Source of the DNA: Mytilus trossulus
Taxonomy: Eukaryota; Mollusca; Bivalvia; Mytilida; Mytilidae
Length of the DNA stretch: 64,000 nucleotides
NCBI RefSeq assembly: GCF_036588685.1
Contig: NC_086381.1
Location: 68,207,436-68,271,435 of the forward strand
Reading direction: 5' to 3'
Shown: piece by piece, positions 12,944-24,391 of the stretch
How positions within the stretch are numbered: position 1 is the first letter of the stretch
Layout: each line of letters starts with the position of its first letter
Notes under the pieces: model-generated
Seen by the model: only the letters and a program-made list of their open reading frames with translations
Database searches by the model: none
What the model was told of the DNA's origin: nothing
Made by a program: the position numbers and the translations under genes

Positions 12944-13439
12944 AATGGCGAGATTTAGTATTTTCAGTTGTTGTTTTTTATTTACTATAACATATACGGA
13001 AATATAAGATATGATAATAATAATTTTCAAGGGTAAAGCCTTTTAAAATTGTTCCGCACTTCTAAGCCTACCAATAAAACAGAGATTGGACCAGTATCCT
13101 TAGCTGGGAGTGTGATGTTACTTTTCGGAGAATGAGGTCTACAATAAAGTCTAAAATGAATGACGTTTTCTATTGTTTATGAAAAAGGTAAGATATGTGA
13201 TACTAAAACACGACATTGAAACAAAAATCTTACGACGCAAACATAAGACAAATGAGACCCACTTTGAACGTCTTTGACAACAGATAAATATATATGCAAA
13301 ATATAAAGTGTTTAGTGATAAATGTAATCGATAATTTCACACATTTCCGTCCGAAGTGCTTTTTTGTACTTAAATTTCTTCCAGAAAGCTTGAAATGATG
13401 ATCGGGGACATACAATATTAGACACTTTTTTCTTTGAGG

Positions 13440-13625
13440 CTGAGAAACTGGGGAAGGGCGATGTTTTACCGAGACCTTCCTCAGTTTTGTGTCGAATACA
13501 ACTTTGTACTTGTTTGGCTTTATAACTATTTTAATATAAGATTAAGCATCGCTGATGTGTCTTATGAAGACGAAACGCGCGTCTGACGTACTAAATTATA
13601 ATCCTGGTACTTTAAATTTGATAAC
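13440..13625 (-). repeat. Dispersed repeat family B, partial copy in reverse
   Basis: It contains, in reverse orientation, the family B core: caactttgtacttgtttggc, gatgtgtcttatgaagacga, aacgcgcgtctgacgtacta, then ttataatcctggtac. Fuller copies are at 32370-32875 (same orientation) and 38450-38840 (opposite). Confidence 0.6.
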
Positions 13626-14141
13626 TTACTACTGTAATATAACAGTTTTAATAGATTTAGAAAATAAATACAACTAGTTTCGGTATAAATAGAAAGATTG
13701 GGCGCAATATCAAGAAAAGAGACATCTGAGTAATCTTTGTTTGCATTAGGGAGGTTTTTTTTATATTAATTTCCAATTTTTTTAATAGATAACGTTATCC
13801 GAGTGAAATTAAATTCTATATAACTAAATCATGACCGCGTTGTTAGGACTCAAAATGAAATTTGTTATCTTCATTTAGAAAATAAACTGTATTTGTAAAA
13901 TGATACCATATACAGGTAATTCACAATAAACTCATCAAAGGTACCAGAATTAAAATTTTATATTAACGCCACACGCGCGTTTCGTTTACAAAAGACTCGT
14001 CATAAAAAAAAATGTTAAAAGGCCAAATAAAGTTCAAAATATTGTTGCCGTTAATTTCGAACGGAATACAGCATGTCATTTCAAAAGTTACTATTCACTT
14101 ATTTTCTTTATATTGACAATTGTTTTGAAATTATTTAGTCT

Positions 14142-14443
14142 ATTGAATATACCGCGCTGAAGTACGTCCATTATTCATAGTTCATTATTCAATAATGAAT
14201 AATGAACTATTCAATAATGAATAATGAACTATTCAATAATGAATAATGAACTATTCAATAATGAATAATGAACTATTCAATAATGAATAATGAACTATTC
14301 AATACTGAATAATGAACTATTCAATACTGAATAATGAACTATTCAATAATGAATAATGAACTATTCAATAATGAATAATGAACTATTCAATAATGAATAA
14401 TGAACTATGAATAATGGACGAACTTCAGTCCGGTATTGAATAT
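14142..14443. mobile_element. MITE with 9-bp target duplication and a 22-bp minisatellite core
   Basis: ATTGAATAT occurs directly before (14142-14150) and after (14435-14443) the element. The left terminus from 14151 reads accgcgctgaagtacgtcca. The right end, reverse complemented, reads accggactgaagttcgtcca, and both continue ttattcatagttca. Between them lie ten 22-bp units (14187-14406) of attcaataatgaataatgaact; two carry an aatact variant. A 9-bp duplication is typical of Mutator-like elements, but the termini alone do not prove that assignment. No coding sequence. Confidence 0.75.
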
Positions 14444-14851
14444 ATGGTTCGCTAGGCACTTAGGTGAGGTTTTGGAATAAGTGTCAAATGTTCGGACTCC
14501 TTGGTGTTTTCCAAGCGATACAAGGTAAACTATTTTCCCCCCATAACACCTATATTTGTATTTATTTTGTAACATAAGACTTGGTAGTTCATAAAAAGTC
14601 ATTTGACAAAATTTAAGCAGATTTTTTATTTTATTTTTTTTTTTTAATTTGAGACCCGAATAATACCATTCAAATATAAGGTAAAAGTCCGAGTCAACCT
14701 TAACCCGCATATCTTAATAATCAAATATCTCGAAATGGAGCAATATTTTTGACTTATTTCGATCCTTAACTAATTCTCTTTCCGCTTAAATTATCAATTT
14801 TGAATTCTTGATTTATTTAATTTAACCATAAAATCACCTAAGTACACCCTT

Positions 14852-15150
14852 AGCTATATACAAGTGTGTATGGTGTTGTGTGTATGTACACAAAGTTTAT
14901 CTCTCGTTATTTAAATATATGATTTACCAATAGTGTTTCGATTGGAGTCCTAAATTATGGACAAAACTGCTGTCAAACCACAAGGTACAGTTGTTGTGTG
15001 GGGTGTCCTGATAGCAAGTCACATTTTGTGTGCGTGCTGTGCAGTGGGTTTTTTCTAAACTTGACGAGTGTAAAAAGTTACTTTTAGACCTCTTAGACTG
15101 TTAAGGTTTTCCTACAATTTATATAACTGTATATTCAGCCTTTTGCGCGA
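14852..15150 (+). repeat. Diverged copy of the segment at 19090-19384 (unknown origin)
   Basis: It aligns by eye with 19090-19384 over about 290 bp, sharing gtatgtacacaaagtttatc, tctcgttattt, a conserved ATG (14957), then ccacaaggtacagttgttgt and gtgtgg. In this copy the frame after MDKT is broken by a small deletion. The conserved ATG and peptide MDKTxxKxQGTVVVWG suggest a captured gene fragment or a retroelement 5' region. I do not recognise the family. Confidence 0.45.
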
Positions 15151-15359
15151 TGTTTACATTCTAGCGAAAATTGCGACTAAAGAGATTTCACATAAATTAA
15201 TCAAAGTACTGAAGTACTGAACATCGGATGACCGCAAGTTCTTGTGAATGGCCAAAAGCTCTTGTCACAGAAATAAATCATTCCTCTATTACTAAAAATG
15301 AGGTTAATGTACAGAGATTTTTTTCTGAGACAATTTCACACATTTCGTGACCTTTTTTT

Positions 15360-15490
15360 ATACCGGCTTTACATTATTGGGTTTTGTCATTGTTGAAGGC
15401 CTAAAGGTTACCGCCTATAATTGCTTACATCCAATTCATATTAAGATAATTGCCTCATTAGCAATCATATCACATCTCTTTTTTTTTTTA
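15360..15490 (+). repeat. Dispersed repeat family A copy
   Basis: It carries ggctttacattattgggttt, gttgaaggcctaaaggtta, a decayed tgcctcattagcaatca, and the terminal tcacatct followed by a T run. Same order and orientation as 2530-2690. Confidence 0.5.
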
Positions 15491-16839
15491 TTATATACAA
15501 AACTTTTTATCTAGTGTTTTCCTGATTATGCATAAAATATTTGTCACTGGGCGTTAAAAAAATACCATCATTTTAAACTTGACTGTGTCAAATAATAGAA
15601 AACCATCTTGCGGTCATAAAACTTTCGAGAACGATTTTTATACTCAGACTCCAAAATCTACCAATCAAATTGCTGGATTTCATGTTTCGAGCATGATTTT
15701 TGTGCTCCGAGCACTGAGCAAAGTTTTATGCCTTCATTTATTCATTTATTTGTTAGGATGGGGGACAGGAAGATTTTATAAATATATATGGTTTCCTAGT
15801 AAGAGCTACAAATCTATTGATTTAAACTAATTACTAGCTCAATCATGAGTGTTGAAAGTAGCTTTAAAACTAATGAATCAAAACATCTTCCCTTGAATTT
15901 CAACTAGTTGTCCCTTATCTGTTATTGTTCGTGTAGTTCTTATATTCGATCAGCTTATCGTCCGTATAATAAAGATGTCCTACTAAGCCTATCGTGCCAT
16001 AAAAACGTTTATAACATAGCTCACATACATGTATCTTCATTCGTTATATTAATGTCATTTAGACTAAACGACGCCATGTTTGTTTTGTGCCTCCGCCGTC
16101 TAAACCACCTATTTAAAAGGAAGAGTCGAAAGAGAGTCAGAAGATCTTCCCAAAGCAAACAAATAGGAATGGACATCTTCTGGCTCACTACCGAAGAACA
16201 AAAAAACACGCCCCAAATGTTACACTATAATTTAACTAATTTAAAGTGAAGGGGAAATAACTCGAAATAAATTGACAAATTTCCATTTTAATGTCATTTT
16301 CGTTCATAACATAATATGCTTACGTGATGAGAGGGTACTAAATTCACAATTGATATTTTTAATTGTAGTGTATGCAAATTGTATACATGTATCTTTAAAT
16401 AATGATTCATTAGGAAACATAAACTGTCACATCTGTGACCATGCAGGATCATTATGAAAGTTTTTTTTTCGCCTTCAGCGGACCATAAATATAGTTAGAA
16501 CTTATTCACTTCTTAAATATATTACAATGTATTTTGGTAATGTTGTTGCTTTAACGTATTGTTACTAATTTGTATAGCAGTTTTTGAATTAATTTTAAAC
16601 AACATTTTTGACTATATTACGTATATAATCATTAACGAACAATAGTAAATAATTTTCCACCTATGTTTGGAAATGTTTGCTCTTTCCACAACTGAATCCT
16701 CAGCTACATGTTGGCATTCAAGTACAAGGATCAATTGGTGCGTGAGGAGTTTTGAAACGCTAAATTTACACACACACTTTAATATATATTTATAATTAAT
16801 AGACCGATGTACATGTATGTTGGGTTGTAAATGTGTATC

Positions 16840-19060
16840 ATTTTATTATTAACAATAATCACAATAAACCTATTTCTCGTATCAAACATAAACTAAAAGA
16901 ACTAGCCAAGGAATTTGTGTTTGTCCCGGCCGATAAAGCTGCTAATAATATTATTATTGTTTGACGTAAATTTTACATTGAGGTTCTGAAAAAAGAAATT
17001 ACCAATTCACCAACATAACAACTCACTCCATTTTCAGAAAACGACATCTGTAACAAACATAAACTTTTAGCTACCGCTTTACAAGCAGAACCAAGTACAA
17101 TGAAAGTCCCTATTATGTATTGGCTTCCGAAGCTACACAAAACACCTTACAAATTTAGATTTATTATGTCTTCAAGCCATTGTTCCACTACTAAATTGTC
17201 TATTCTTCTTACCAGTACACTTGGTACAATCAAAAACCGGATATAAATTGTTTAAAATAAGACCTTCGAAAATAGTGAAATTAATTATACTTTTGGAGTG
17301 CCAAGAACTCGTTGGAAGTACTTGATAAATCGCATGCTTATATTGGTGATTTTGAATCTGTTCAAAGTTTTGATTTGTCTACCCTGTATACCACATTGCC
17401 TCTCATTCTTATTAAGAAAAAATTTACCCACCTAATTAAATGGGCATTTAAAAAGTCGGAATGTGAATATATATGTTCAAACTCTTTTAGGTCATTTTTT
17501 AGTAGCAATAAACAAAAATACTATGTCAATTGGACATGCTTTGATACTATATATGCCCTTGAATTTTTACTAGATAACATTTGTGTTCGCTTTAGAGATT
17601 CCGTATATCGTCAGGTTATCGAAATTCCAATGGGGACTAACTGTGCACCACTTATTGCGGACCTGTTTTTGTATTGCTATGAGTTACAATTTATGACAAA
17701 AATCAGCAAAGACCCATCGAAACAACATCTCGTAAACAAATTTTATAATACTTTTAGATATTTGGATGATATTTTGGCTCTCAATAATGACGACTTCAGT
17801 ATGAATACTAAAGAAATTTATCCTGTTGAACTTACTTTAAATAAAGCTAATACTAACAATGACCACTGTCCTTTCCTCGATCTTGATATCTAAATCACTT
17901 ACCGGAAAGCTTAATACTAAAATTTATGATAAAAGAGATGATTTTTTATTTCCTATTGTTAATTATCCATTTTTAGATGGTGACGTTCCCTTGTCACCAT
18001 CTTTCGGTGTTAACATATCTCAACTTGTACGATTCGCTCGTGTATGTAACAATGTTTTAGATTTTAACGAGAGAAATTTATGTATTACTGAAAAATTATT
18101 ACACCAGGGATTTCAATATCACAAACTAGTCAAAACATTTACTAAATTTTATCATCGGTATAAGGACATCATTCGTAAATATAGATCAACATGCAGACTT
18201 CTTATACGTTCTGGTTTTTCACATCCAATTTTTTATGGAAATATTCTTTATAAAGCACAAAATGTCAGTATGTACCTCATAAACTAACAAAAGCTTTAAA
18301 AAGACTTATCAAGAAGGGATGTCGTTACGATACTGTTGTCAGGTCATTAAAGATTGCTTATTTTGGCGTTAATATTGATTCACTTATAGGGTCTTTGCAT
18401 CGGAACTAAACATATTTATTCAAAAAACAGTTGTTGGCATGACACGGGTTATGTTCTTCTCATATATGTTATGATAGTATGATACTAAAACCCTAACGGG
18501 AAGAATTGTGCCAGATATGCATAGGATGAAATCATAATCTTTCAATCAGTTTAACTGAAGTCTGGAGCTGGCATGTCAGTTAACTGCTAGTAGTCTGTTG
18601 ATATGTATGTATTATTGTCATTTTGTTTATTTTCTTTTGTTACATCTTCTGACATCAGACTCGGACTTCTCTTGAATTGAAATTTTAATTTGAGTATTGT
18701 TACGCATTTACTTTTCTACATTGGCTAGAGGTATAGGGGGAGGGTTGAGATCTCATTAACATGTTTAACCCCGTCGCATTTTTGCGCCTGTCCCAAGTGA
18801 GGAGCATCTGGCCTTTGTTAGTCTTGTATTTTTTTAAATTTTAGTTTCTTGTGTACAATTTGGAAATTAGTATGGCGTTCATTATCACTGAACTAGTATA
18901 TATTTGTTTAGGGGCCAGCTGAAGGACGCCTCCGGGTGCGGGAATTTCTCGCTACATTGAAGCCCTGTTGGTAAACTTCAGCTGTTGTTTTTTATATGGT
19001 CGGGTTGTTGTCTCTTTGACAAATTCCCCATTTCCATTCTCAGTTTTAATCATACACGCC
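16840..19060 (+). mobile_element. Decayed Penelope-like retroelement
   Basis: The 5' coding trace (about 16880-17230) reads, with stops, LKELAKEFVFVPADKAANN and later MYWLPKLHKTPYKFRFIMSS. The reverse transcriptase core follows (17312-17893): motif A FDLSTLYTTLP, motif B IPMGTNCAPLIADLFLY, motif C FRYLDDILAL. A frame change at about 17880 leads to the C-terminal part (17859-18287; KIYDKRDDFLFPIVNYPF, VNISQLVRFARVC). The rest decays, then a non-coding 3' tail runs to about 19055. Stops and the frame break make it inactive. The RT motifs and ADK-type N-terminal region fit Penelope-like elements, though I cannot exclude a related group. Its tail matches 145-330 and 53895-54080; coding pieces recur at 36485-36640 and 55385-55880. 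Confidence 0.75.
17312..18287 (+). pseudogene. Reverse transcriptase remnant, two frames
   Basis: Two overlapping frames (17312-17893 and 17859-18287) together cover the palm and C-terminal part of a reverse transcriptase. The catalytic aspartates are still visible (FDLSTLYT and YLDD), but the frame breaks at about 17880 and the upstream part has in-frame stops near 16962 and 17016. It is therefore a pseudogene of the element at 16840-19060. Confidence 0.75.
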
Positions 19061-19089
19061 TGATTGCAGAAGAAATTTATGATAATATC

Positions 19090-19384
19090 TTAACTACATA
19101 TAAGTGTGCATGGTGTGTATGTACACACAGTTTATCTCTCGTTATTTGGATATAGAATTTACCAATATCGATTGGAGATCTCAATTATGGATAAAACTTC
19201 TGACAAAACACAAGGTACAGTTGTTGTGTGGGGGTGTCCTGATAGCAGGGTATATCATCTGTTTGTGCGTGCTGTACAGTGGATATTTGCAAAGCTTCGC
19301 GATTGTAAAATTTCACTTTCACATATTGACCTCTTAGAATTGGGGTTTACCTATGAACTACATTATACATATATGGCCCGTTGA
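19090..19384 (+). repeat. Open segment of unknown origin, paralogous to 14852-15150
   Basis: An open frame runs from 19106 to 19384. Its inner ATG at 19187 is the position conserved with the other copy and begins MDKTSDKTQGTVVVWGCPDS, continuing to RAVQWIFAKLRDCKISLSHI. It stops where the fold-back element at 19375-19810 begins, so a longer frame may have been truncated by that insertion. The family is not recognised. It could be a retroelement 5' coding region or a gene fragment. It directly follows the Penelope-like tail. Confidence 0.4.
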
Positions 19385-19810
19385 AAAGGTGAATATCCAA
19401 AATTGTCAACACGAGAAGGTTATTTCAATGAGGGCTCAGCCCGAAGTGAAATAACTTTTAATGGTTGACAATATTGGATATTCATCGAATCTATGGGGCC
19501 ACAATTGTTTTATTATACCAAACTAACAGAGGAAGGACCTTTTGAACACTAACTATATTTTTTTACATAACAAACACAAGCTGACGTTTGAAAGTAGCTC
19601 AAGAAAATACGTTTGTCATGTTTGTGTTTAGAATACAGAATTGTGTTCAAAAATTTATCGGAGGTACAACAAAGGTAGAATCTTTTTGTAAAATATTCAT
19701 GGCCCTGAAAAGGACCGTTTATAAGAGAAATCATTGGTTGCTGGCACTCTATTCATTATCATAGCCTTATTTACTCATCTCTTAATGGGCTGTCACGTGT
19801 ACGCTATCAT
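19375..19810. mobile_element. Repeat element, inverted relative to 51180-51490
   Basis: The stretch from atatggcccgttgaaaaggt to the words gaaatcattggttgctggca and ctattcattatcatagcctt reads, reverse-complemented and diverged, like 51180-51490. Inside is a hairpin: gaatatccaaaattgtcaac...gttgacaatattggatattc (about 19389-19478), with gggctcagccc at the loop. No transposase is present, so it is a non-autonomous element present twice in this window in opposite orientation. Confidence 0.55.
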
Positions 19811-21437
19811 CTTGTTTATTTACGTCTGTGACCTTATTTTCAAGGTAGCTAGGTAACTCGAGTGCAAATCTAGACACTAAAAAGGTTATTCGCCGTTACA
19901 TAATAGGGTTATTCACCGCTGGCGTAAATTTTAAGGGTTTTGAAAATAAATAACTCAGCCTTGATAATCACAAAAATAAATGGTTTGTTCTGTGGTAGTT
20001 TGAAAATAAATTACTTGACTTGCAATGTATTGAAAATAAATAACTCAGCAGGTCTATAGCTTATTGGGCCTAAAACGGTTTCAAAACCCTTCAAACAAAA
20101 TTTTGCTTCGCTCCGCTCGGCGAAATATGTTTGACAATACTTTTCAAAGAGGCTAGATTAAACCAAACTAAATTAACCTTAATACTATGTATGTATGCAA
20201 TAAGTGTATATTGCTTGGGAATATAAATGATTCATTTCCTTAAGAAAATTATAAAGTACTTAATCTAATTATACCAATTGCCTTTTATAATATACTTATT
20301 ACTATGTATTTGTGTTTCGTTTGTTCTGTTTCGCTATGTATTATCTTAAAATGTTTGTATATATTGTCCTCTCGTACACAAGTATGTGTTTGAGGTTATG
20401 AATGAAATCTTGAATCTTAAAAATTCTGAAGTTGATAGTGATCTACTAGTATTCTGATTAAATGGTACACAATGACTTGACTATACATGTATTAAAGGTT
20501 TATCCTTTTTTTAAATGGTTACTTGGATGGAGAGTTGTTTCATTGTCACTCACACCACATCTTCCTATATCTAGTTATTCATAATTAACAAATATTTAAA
20601 AAATTGTATGTTTTCGAATATCATAAATATAGTGGTAAAAAATGAATAATCAGTCCCTTGCTTTAATGAAAATGAAAAATCTTGCTTCATTAGTGTAGAA
20701 AATGAATAATCTGTTCTCTCAGTTTTCAAAAATAAATAACCGATCAAAAACAAATCCTCCTGCCCCCCCCCCCCCCCCCTTTCCCCCCCAGAATATCAAA
20801 TGGTCGTCCCCTTAGTAAATTTAAATTGCACTAAAGTCTATTTTCAAATGGCAAGGGCAATCAATTCCGTTAGAAGTTGGTCGTGATATAATTTGACTGC
20901 AATTTCTTAAACAGAAGAGTAGAGTTCTAATACCACACATTGCTACTTTGTTCAGTTTCGTTTATTATAAAAATAAAAAGTGGGAAATTTACAAAATTTC
21001 AGCAATGTCGCCTATTGTAAAAAAAATACTTTCCTCAGAACAGATAATTCAAAATAAGGGGGCAAACAGTCTAGGAATTATGGGCCAAAAAGGGGCCAAC
21101 TTGAAAAAGCACTTTTGAAGATTCGAAGATTTCCATATTCCTTATTTCCGAGTTTCAGCTGGTAAACAGCTTGCTTGTCTATGCATAAACCTTAACCAAA
21201 AATTCACTTTTTAGTTTATAGTGTTAAACGATAAAGAAAACATATAAAAACACTACTATCTGCATACATGCGTAATTTACAGTCTGAGAAAATGATAAAG
21301 GACATAAAAAAAACTTACTACTAATACATTTCCAAAAAATTAAGGATGTGAAGAAGCCAATATTTCTATGACTATTAAAAAAAACAGTGCGTTGGGAAAC
21401 ATATTTTTAAATTCCTGAACTAAAATTAGTTATCAAA

Positions 21438-21900
21438 GGTCCACCGGCAGTGGCATCGACCCAGTGGTGTAAATAGTTTTCAAAGGTACCAGGATTATAA
21501 TTTAGTACGCCAGACGCGCGTTTCGTCTACATAAGACTCATCAGTGACGCTCATATCAAAATATTTATTAAGTCAAACAAGTAAAAAGTTGAAGAGCATT
21601 AAGGATCCAAAATTCCAAGAAAGATGTGCCAAATAGGGCTAAGGTAATCTATGCCTGGGATAAGAAAATCCTTAGTTTTTCGAAAAAATCAAAGTTTTGT
21701 TAACAGTAAATTTGTAAAAATGACCACATTATTGATATTCTTGTCAACACCGAAGTGTTGACAACTGGGCTGGTGATACCCTCGGGGACGAAACGTCCAC
21801 CAGCAGTGGCATCGACCCAGTGGTGTAAATAGTTATCAAAGGTACCAGGATTATAATTTATTACGCCAGACGCGCGTTTCGTCTACATAAGACTCAAACT
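21438..21900 (+). repeat. Dispersed repeat family B, full copy plus repeated start
   Basis: The copy begins caccggcagtggcatcgacc and runs through aaggtaccaggattataatt, acgcgcgtttcgtctacata, agtgacgctcatatcaaaat, aagtaaaaagttgaagagca and ccacattattgatattcttg. It then shows the hairpin word gtcaacaccgaagtgttgac, after which the first 130 bp start again (21790-21900). This partial tandem arrangement is shared with 38450-38840. Confidence 0.65.
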
Positions 21901-22176
21901 ATAAGCCTAGCCTTAAACACATCACATGAAAATCGTTTGTATAAAATTTGACTAGAACAATTTTTGTTACAAACAGCCATTTATAAAGAGCTCCAAATAT
22001 CAAGAAAGAAAATATCCTGCACACATACATGAACAAAATTACATTAACAATTACAGTGTTTTATCTGTTTATTAATGTAGTCAAAACGCAAAAAATTTAA
22101 ATAAATAAACTAGGTCTTCCGTTCACATTATCCGTATTATGTAAGTTTAAATAGCATATGTCATACGATAGTATAT

Positions 22177-22309
22177 ATAACACATAGCTGAGAGGATGAA
22201 AGAGCAAATTGTTACCCCTAGAAAACATTATCAACCGCGGCGAAGCGTTGACAATGGTTTTTCGAGGGGTAACAATCTGCTCTATCACCCTATCAGTTAT
22301 GTGTTATTA
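22177..22309. mobile_element. Fold-back MITE-like element
   Basis: The left arm aacacatagctgagaggatg, then agagcaaattgttacccct, is mirrored by the right arm aggggtaacaatctgctct, then atcagttatgtgttatt. The loop contains a further aacattatcaac/gttgacaatggtt pair. Non-coding. Confidence 0.6.
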
Positions 22310-23100
22310 AATTTATTATTCTGAATGTCCTACCATTATTGTCTTTTACAGACGTATTTTATTTTAACACATGGTAAGAGTAAAATCTCTTTGTTCTTAC
22401 TGTGGTATAATCTGGATAATGCACAGCTAAGGTGTGCATTAACTACCTCAGATAACTGCACAGTTCAAATCTATTTTTACCTTTAGGGGCGGTTCTTTGA
22501 TTTTGAAAGGGGCGTTATTCTATCAAACTAAAAAAAAAATCCACGAGTGTAGCGAGACTAAAGACAATATTGACGTTTTGAAGCTAAAACACGATACTTT
22601 GTCAAATCCAAGGGTTAACGACCTGTTCGCCCCCCACCCCCGAATCTGCCATCTGCCTTGAAATTACGACAAAGATAAACTTCGTACAAACATCGTAGTT
22701 TCAAAATAGGAAAAAGAAAGGTTTCTCATTCCTTCATTTTTTTTTATCTATTAAAGCTGGGACATAAACTATTTTATTATATTTTGTGTACAACGTAAAT
22801 CTATATCAGTGTTTTAAAGTAAAAAAGAAAGTTAAAACAATTTTTGTTAATTTCTGCCCAAAAAAAATTGTATCTAAGAATATCCGAATATAGAAATCAA
22901 TCTGATTTAGATTAGTTTCAGACTCAATGGAATTTATAACGACTTTTTGAATATCCGAATATAAAGGAACTATTTTTGGACCAAATTTAATGAGGACCAT
23001 ATTTCAGTTTGTTTTAAAACAGGGGGATTAGCTGGAGATCAATCAGACTTCATTTAGATGGACGTGTCTTAAAAAGTAATACAGAAGATAAAAAGAGATT

Positions 23101-23119
23101 GGGGGGGGGGGGGGGGGGG
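23101..23119 (+). repeat. Poly-G run
   Basis: An uninterrupted run of about 19 G follows aagagatt. Such runs are prone to length error and to polymorphism. The flanking open frames with poly-Gly or poly-Pro are artefacts of it. Confidence 0.7.
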
Positions 23120-23615
23120 TTAAAGGTTTTGAAAGAGAAACGTATTTTCTGTTTATTTAACATTTTAGATTTAGATAATATAATATCTTCCTCGTTTCTT
23201 TTTCTCTCTAAGCATATCATTGAGGGAAAGAAATTCAAAAGCAATTATTCTGATTTAAACTCAATAACCCTTGCAGTTATTTTTTTTTATATTCATACAC
23301 CGATTTGAAAGTACACAGTTTGTGAAAGTCTTAATCGTCACCAATTAAATAAAAATGGGGAATAAATTTAACGGAAATATTTTAATCAACAAAACATTTT
23401 TTTGTATCATTTACCCAAGCCTGTGGAAGCGATAAAAAAATATACCATTAAATCGCAATTTTAGAAATATGAAAAAAATTATTAATTTTAAACTTACCAA
23501 AGTCGTATTTTCGCCTTGCTTTACCCTACAAGAAACTTTCCTAGGATCCGTGGATTGCGGAATGACGTCAACATTTCTAAAACGTTCACGTAAATTGATT
23601 GCGTCATGTGTTAAA

Positions 23616-23767
23616 ACAGTTATTGGCCAATCAAATCGGTATATGGAATTTAATTTGCACAGCACGAGATGACCCAATAACCCGAACTCCTACGTCGTTC
23701 GGGTTATTGTGTCATCTCGTGCTGTGCAGATTAAATCCCATATACCGACTTGCTTGGTCAATAACTA
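23616..23767. mobile_element. Near-perfect fold-back element
   Basis: The left arm acagttattggccaatcaaa, tcggtatatgg, gcacagcacgagatgaccca, ataacccgaa is mirrored by ttcgggttat, then tgtgtcatctcgtgctgtgc, ccatataccga, ttggtcaataact. Arms are about 70 bp with a loop of about 10 bp. High arm identity suggests a fairly young copy or gene conversion between arms. Non-coding. Confidence 0.7.
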
Positions 23768-24391
23768 TAACTTAAACGTATTTTCTATAACGTCACGTAC
23801 ATAACAACGTTACGGGTATTAGCAAAAAAAAAGTTAAGCAAGATGTTTTATTTTTCGTTTATTTTTTAAACAGTCAAATTATAAAATCTGAGCCAAATGT
23901 AGAACTTGAGCATTAAAATTGTATTTAATTACTTGATGTCAATTCAATTCATTGTCCTTTAAATTATCGATATTTGATTGGTCTGGACGAGAGGGAAACA
24001 TTCAAAAAATTGTCACCCGCGCAGCCATGTGATGGAGTAAATTAACACCCTCGTATTACCCAATCAAAATGTGTCATTTTAACGTGAAGTATATTAAAAT
24101 TAGATATTGAATTAATTAGCCATTGAATTATGTACTGCATTTTCATGCTATACTAAAGTGTCTTTATACAAATAAGACGACGTGGTATGATTGTCACTAA
24201 GACAATCATCCACAAGAGAATACATTACGTAAAAAGCTAACAACTATAGGTCAACATATGACCTTATACAGCAAAATCCTGACCACTTTTGAAACTATCA
24301 CTTTCCAAGCTATTTTGAATTTTAGGAAACATCTTTAACATTTACTGATCGACATTGCAACGTTGGTTTAAACAACCTTTTCAATTTCCAG

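Larger units (their letters stand above)
12928..24391. other. Intergenic region dominated by repeats
   Basis: Between the 12-Cys gene and the transporter I find only mobile and repeated DNA. Unlisted pieces: 13930-14040 is a short family B copy (+); 19900-20070 carries three diverged gaaaataaataactcagc words; 20510-20580 is a family A end; 20760-20815 resembles one end of the 3709-4016 element; 24180-24300 is a family A variant in reverse. An open frame at 15908-16249 (113 codons, basic stretch KRKSRKRVRRSSQSK) has no visible splice partners or family resemblance, and I leave it uncalled. A 5' coding exon of the transporter may be hidden here. Confidence 0.5.

Noticed and set aside
24355-24391. 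Extending the transporter upstream to position 24355
   Set aside because: The codon there is TTG, a stop lies just upstream in frame, and TTTCAATTTCCAG before 24392 is a good splice acceptor.
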